Part shown: positions 61,879 to 64,000 of the stretch, piece after piece | How positions within the stretch are numbered: the stretch's first letter is position 1 | How the letters are laid out: every line of letters starts with the position of its first letter | Assembly (NCBI RefSeq): GCF_009873495.1 | Contig: NZ_CP046705.1 | Location: 186,001 to 250,000, forward strand | Direction of reading: 5' to 3' | Source: Nostoc sp. ATCC 53789 | GTDB taxonomy: Bacteria; Cyanobacteriota; Cyanobacteriia; Cyanobacteriales; Nostocaceae | DNA length: 64,000 bases | Program-made: the position numbers and the translations under genes | The notes under the pieces: generated by a model | What the model saw: only the letters and a program-made list of their open reading frames with translations | Databases searched by the model: none | Told to the model about the DNA's origin: nothing

Positions 61879-62102
61879 CTAAGTTTCAACAATTTTTGTT
61901 GAAACTCCTGCTAAGTCTTCATCTAAAGTTTTTCCAATAATATAGACATCAATATTTCTTGTGCCTATGCGATAAACCTTGATTGACTTTAGATTCTCTT
62001 TTAGGGATTCAACAAGTGTTTGAAATTTGTTAACATCTGATTTCTGCAATTCATTATGCCACTCTTGTTCAAAGGCGCAATTCCTAAAAAAATACTCTAA
62101 TT
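61879..62102 (-). pseudogene. nuiA: nuiA 3' half (nuclease inhibitor), cut by IS1
   Basis: Encodes residues about 60-133: LEYFFRNCAFEQEWHNELQ, then KVYRIGTRNIDVYIIGKTLD and DLAGVSTKIVET, the last matching the NuiA C terminus (AGISTKVVET). It starts at the IS1 edge with the same 14 bp (AATTAGAGTATTTT on its own strand) that ends the 5' half at 18363-18376. The first four codons of the open frame (MQRQ) come from IS1. Convergent with the nuclease gene. Confidence 0.9.
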
Positions 62103-62141
62103 GGCGTTGCATAATAGAGGGATGAATTGAGGTTATCTACT

Positions 62142-62811
62142 GTGCAATGTCCATACTGTGGGTCTACGGAAATCCGGAAGAATGGAAAGCGAAGAGGTAA
62201 GCAAAATCACATCTGTACTAACTGCGACGTGCGTTCCGCCCCGCTTCGCTAACGCCAATTTATAGATGTGTACAATCCGCCGAAGGGATATTCAGAGGAG
62301 GTGAAACAAGAATGTTTAAAAATGTACCTGAACGGCATGGGTTTTCGCGGGATTGAGCGAGTTAAAGGTGTGCATCATACTACCATCATTTATTGGGTCA
62401 AAAAATTAGGAGAAAAACTTCCAGACGTGCCAAAAGAAGATATCATTCCAGAAGTTGGAGAACTGGATGAATTAGAGACATTCATCGGTTCAAAAAAACA
62501 AAATTTGGCTTTGGACAGCAGTAAATCACTTTACTCAGGGTATTTTAGCCTGGGTTTTAGGAGATCATAGTGCTGAAACCTTTGAGCCATTGTGGGAAAT
62601 TGTTAAACATTGGAAGAGCTATTTTTATATCACAGATGGCTTATTGTTTACCCAAGTTTTATCCCCAATGGAGACCAAATTGTGAGTAAAACATATATGA
62701 CTAGAGTTGAAGGCGAAAATACCCGCTTGCGTCACTATTTAGCCCGACTACACCGCAAAACATTGTGCTATTCAAAGTCAGTAGATATGCTGAAATATTC
62801 AATTCGATTAT
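62142..62811 (+). pseudogene. IS1 transposase, broken
   Basis: VQCPYCGSTEIRKNGKRRGK, then NHICTNCD, the zinc-finger start of IS1 InsA. A 24-nt dispersed repeat with a TAA stop (62229-62252) follows, then RQFIDVYNPPKGYSEEVKQE. An A7 run at 62492-62498 is the expected -1 frameshift site into KNKIWLWTAVNHFTQG. A further frameshift after YFYITDG and the IS5 insertion after KYSIRLL end it. The final LLHYLKYWEIPVLN is at 18.4 kb. Dead gene. Confidence 0.85.
62229..62252. repeat. Dispersed repeat inserted in IS1 transposase
   Basis: GTGCGTTCCGCCCCGCTTCG followed by CTAA, 24 nt. Deleting it rejoins CTNCD to RQFIDVY in frame, so it is an exact insertion. It brings a TAA stop. Confidence 0.75.
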
Positions 62812-62879
62812 TAGACTTATCCTTAATATAAATAGCATGAGATAATAAAAAGTTGGAGTAGCAATTATGTGGAAAGAAT

Positions 62880-63788
62880 ATGACAAGTCCTTTGGCAAGA
62901 ATTGAATCGTATCCTCATGAAGCTAAACGCCTAATTGGAATTAGTTATGACCATTTTTTAGCATTGGTCGGCCTGGCAGAGCAAAGGCATATAGAAAAAC
63001 AGGCAGAAATTGAAAAAAAGAAAATTCGGATTATCGCTCCTGGAGGCGGGCGTAAACCAGAAATGTCAGCCAAAGAAGGAATATGCTTATGTCTAGTTTA
63101 CCTGAGACAAAAACCAATTTTTGAGATTTTAGGGTTGCTGTTTAACATTTCCAAAACTAAAGCCAATGATGCCTTCAATTATTGGGTAGATATTTTGCGA
63201 GATATTTTACCAGCATCTCAAATAGAAGAAGTATCAACAGATAGTCAAAAATATCAAGAATTACAGCGAATGCTGTCTGAATACGAATTAATTGTCGATA
63301 GCACTGAACAACCTACAGCAAGACCTGTAGACTATCAAGAGCAAAAACGATACTACTCTGGCAAGAAAAAAATGCACACTCTGAAAAATCAATTTATTGT
63401 TCTACCTGGAGGGGAAGATATTGTCGATGTCCGTGTCGGAATGTTAGGGAAAACAAGCGATATTAATTTATTTCGAGAAACCCGCCATAAATTTACTGAC
63501 ACGCAACAGTTTCTCGGCGATAAAGCTTATATAGGAGATGATGCCATTACCACCCCTCATAAGAAACGAAAAAATACAGAAATCTCGGAATTACAAAAAC
63601 AAGAGAATAAAGAACTTTCGTCACGCCGAATCGCTGTTGAACACATGATATGTCGGGTAAAAATATTTCGAGTAGCCAGTGATAGATTCCGTCTAGCTCG
63701 ACATCGATATAATCAGGTAATTCTGGCTGTTTGTGGGCTGGTAAGATTAAGAATTAATCGGTTATTTTCTGTTACTCTTAGTACTTAA
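62880..63788 (+). CDS. IS5-family transposase, full length
   Basis: 302 aa. HTH-like N terminus (IGISYDHFLALVGLAEQRHI, KPEMSAKEGICLCLVYLRQK) and the DDE residues ELIVDSTEQPTARP, QFLGDKAYIGDD and RIAVEHMICRVKIFRVASDR. It has the arginine codon (CGA) where copy 1 has a stop, so this is the active-looking copy and could mobilise copy 1 in trans. Confidence 0.88.
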   Translation: MTSPLARIESYPHEAKRLIGISYDHFLALVGLAEQRHIEKQAEIEKKKIRIIAPGGGRKPEMSAKEGICLCLVYLRQKPIFEILGLLFNISKTKANDAFNYWVDILRDILPASQIEEVSTDSQKYQELQRMLSEYELIVDSTEQPTARPVDYQEQKRYYSGKKKMHTLKNQFIVLPGGEDIVDVRVGMLGKTSDINLFRETRHKFTDTQQFLGDKAYIGDDAITTPHKKRKNTEISELQKQENKELSSRRIAVEHMICRVKIFRVASDRFRLARHRYNQVILAVCGLVRLRINRLFSVTLST

Positions 63789-63953
63789 TTTGCTATTTGT
63801 AAATTCATTTATTCTGATTCTACGTTTTTGCTCTAATTCCATTTTTTTCTCTCTCAATGCCTTCAAACCCTTATTTCCTCGTACAGCCAGATGGCGATCG
63901 CTCCTTCCGTGCAAATCCTTGTAACTCTCTCCTGGTAAGCTTTCATCCCACAT
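63762..63953 (-). CDS. C-terminal protein fragment carried in IS5, copy 2
   Basis: 63 codons from MWDESLPGESYKDLHGRSDR, then VRGNKGLKALREKKMELEQK, stop near the transposase end. Convergent with and overlapping the transposase tail by 27 nt. A TAA lies five codons upstream, so the real gene start is unclear. Shared with copy 1 from ESLPGES on. Basic and helical; family unknown. Confidence 0.4.
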   Translation of the reverse strand: MWDESLPGESYKDLHGRSDRHLAVRGNKGLKALREKKMELEQKRRIRINEFTNSKLSTKSNRK

Positions 63954-64000
63954 TCCGCAGGTTAGTTAAGAAAGAAGATAATATTTTCGACAAGGAGCGC

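Larger units (their letters stand above)
62103..62811 (+). mobile_element. IS1-family element, left part
   Basis: Begins with GGCGTTGCATAA, the inverted repeat also found at 18377. It ends where IS5 copy 2 begins (62812). The missing right 69 bp are at 18377-18445. Together they total about 778 bp, the size of an IS1 element, with a 14-bp duplication. Confidence 0.9.
62812..64000 (+). mobile_element. IS5-family element, copy 2 (right end unresolved)
   Basis: Begins TAGACTTATCCTTAA inside IS1. It matches copy 1 up to 63946, where copy 1 continues into its short right end but this copy enters different sequence (CCCACATTCCGCAGG). The true right end lies beyond this point, possibly outside the window. 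Confidence 0.75.

Noticed and set aside
63762..63953. Complete small gene on the minus strand
   Set aside because: An equivalent frame in IS5 copy 1 lacks the start and the upstream context differs, so it is reported only as a shared C-terminal fragment.
1..64000. tRNA or rRNA genes
   Set aside because: No cloverleaf or rRNA-like stretch was noticed while reading; this was by eye and a tRNAscan run would be decisive.

Overview
The window comes from a filamentous cyanobacterium of the Nostoc/Anabaena type, most likely a plasmid or another IS-rich accessory replicon. The evidence is the many GCGATCGC (HIP1) octamers, heptamer tandem repeats of the GGGGAGCA, CCCCAAT and AATTACG types, dispersed palindromic repeats of the GCGTTCGCG...GGCATCGC kind, a cyanobacterial SLH/OprB porin, a NucA-like nuclease with its NuiA inhibitor, and cyanobacterial small protein families. 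No rRNA, tRNA or CRISPR array was seen.

Layout. 1-14.7 kb: a partial nuclease-like gene cut by an IS630 element, a ribbon-helix-helix protein, an SH3-like secreted protein, a seven-bladed WD40 gene split by an ISAzo13-like element, a lone tnpB, an HU gene, a methyltransferase, a GNAT, a TPR-Arr fusion and a DUF2252 protein. 14.7-23 kb: an IS graveyard. An S1/P1 nuclease gene is split by an IS4 copy, the 5' half of nuiA lies beside IS1 and IS5 remnants, a second identical IS4 copy follows, and a tandem paralogue is destroyed by another IS630. 23-28.5 kb: a MATE transporter, a tandem-Arr protein and a group 2 sigma factor. 28.56-32.79 kb: a compact 4.2-kb Tn7/Tn5053-like transposon (DDE transposase, AAA ATPase, tyrosine recombinase) with 171-bp inverted ends and a 6-bp target duplication. 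33-40 kb: small accessory genes, a second HU gene broken by an IS, and an accessory IF-3 without an ATG. 40.6-56.8 kb: a porin and a C-P lyase (phosphonate) locus, phnCDE, phnF and phnGH-GNAT-phnI-fosA-like-phnM-HD-phnJKL-phnM2. 57-64 kb: transposase remnants, a DUF7219-like protein, a ribbon-helix-helix/alpha-CTD-like regulator under a palindromic operator, a secreted NucA-like nuclease, the 3' half of nuiA, a broken IS1 and a second IS5 copy.

Main result. The two halves of nuiA (18.2 kb and 62.1 kb) carry the same 14-bp IS1 target duplication in opposite orientation. The two pieces of that IS1 also fit together exactly at an IS5 insertion point. Inverting the 43-kb segment between the two inverted IS5 copies rebuilds an IS1-interrupted nuiA next to the nuclease gene. 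The window therefore contains a readable IS5-mediated inversion that encloses the whole phosphonate locus.

A second theme is a palindromic dispersed repeat that has entered reading frames in lengths of 21, 24 and 27 nt (an HU gene and two transposases). The phosphonate locus looks functional: transport (PhnCDE), a GntR/UTRA repressor (PhnF) divergent from the lyase genes with palindromes at the predicted start of transcription, and core lyase subunits PhnG, H, I, J, K and L plus PhnM. A FosA-like enzyme and an HD-type putative phosphonate oxygenase are embedded in it.
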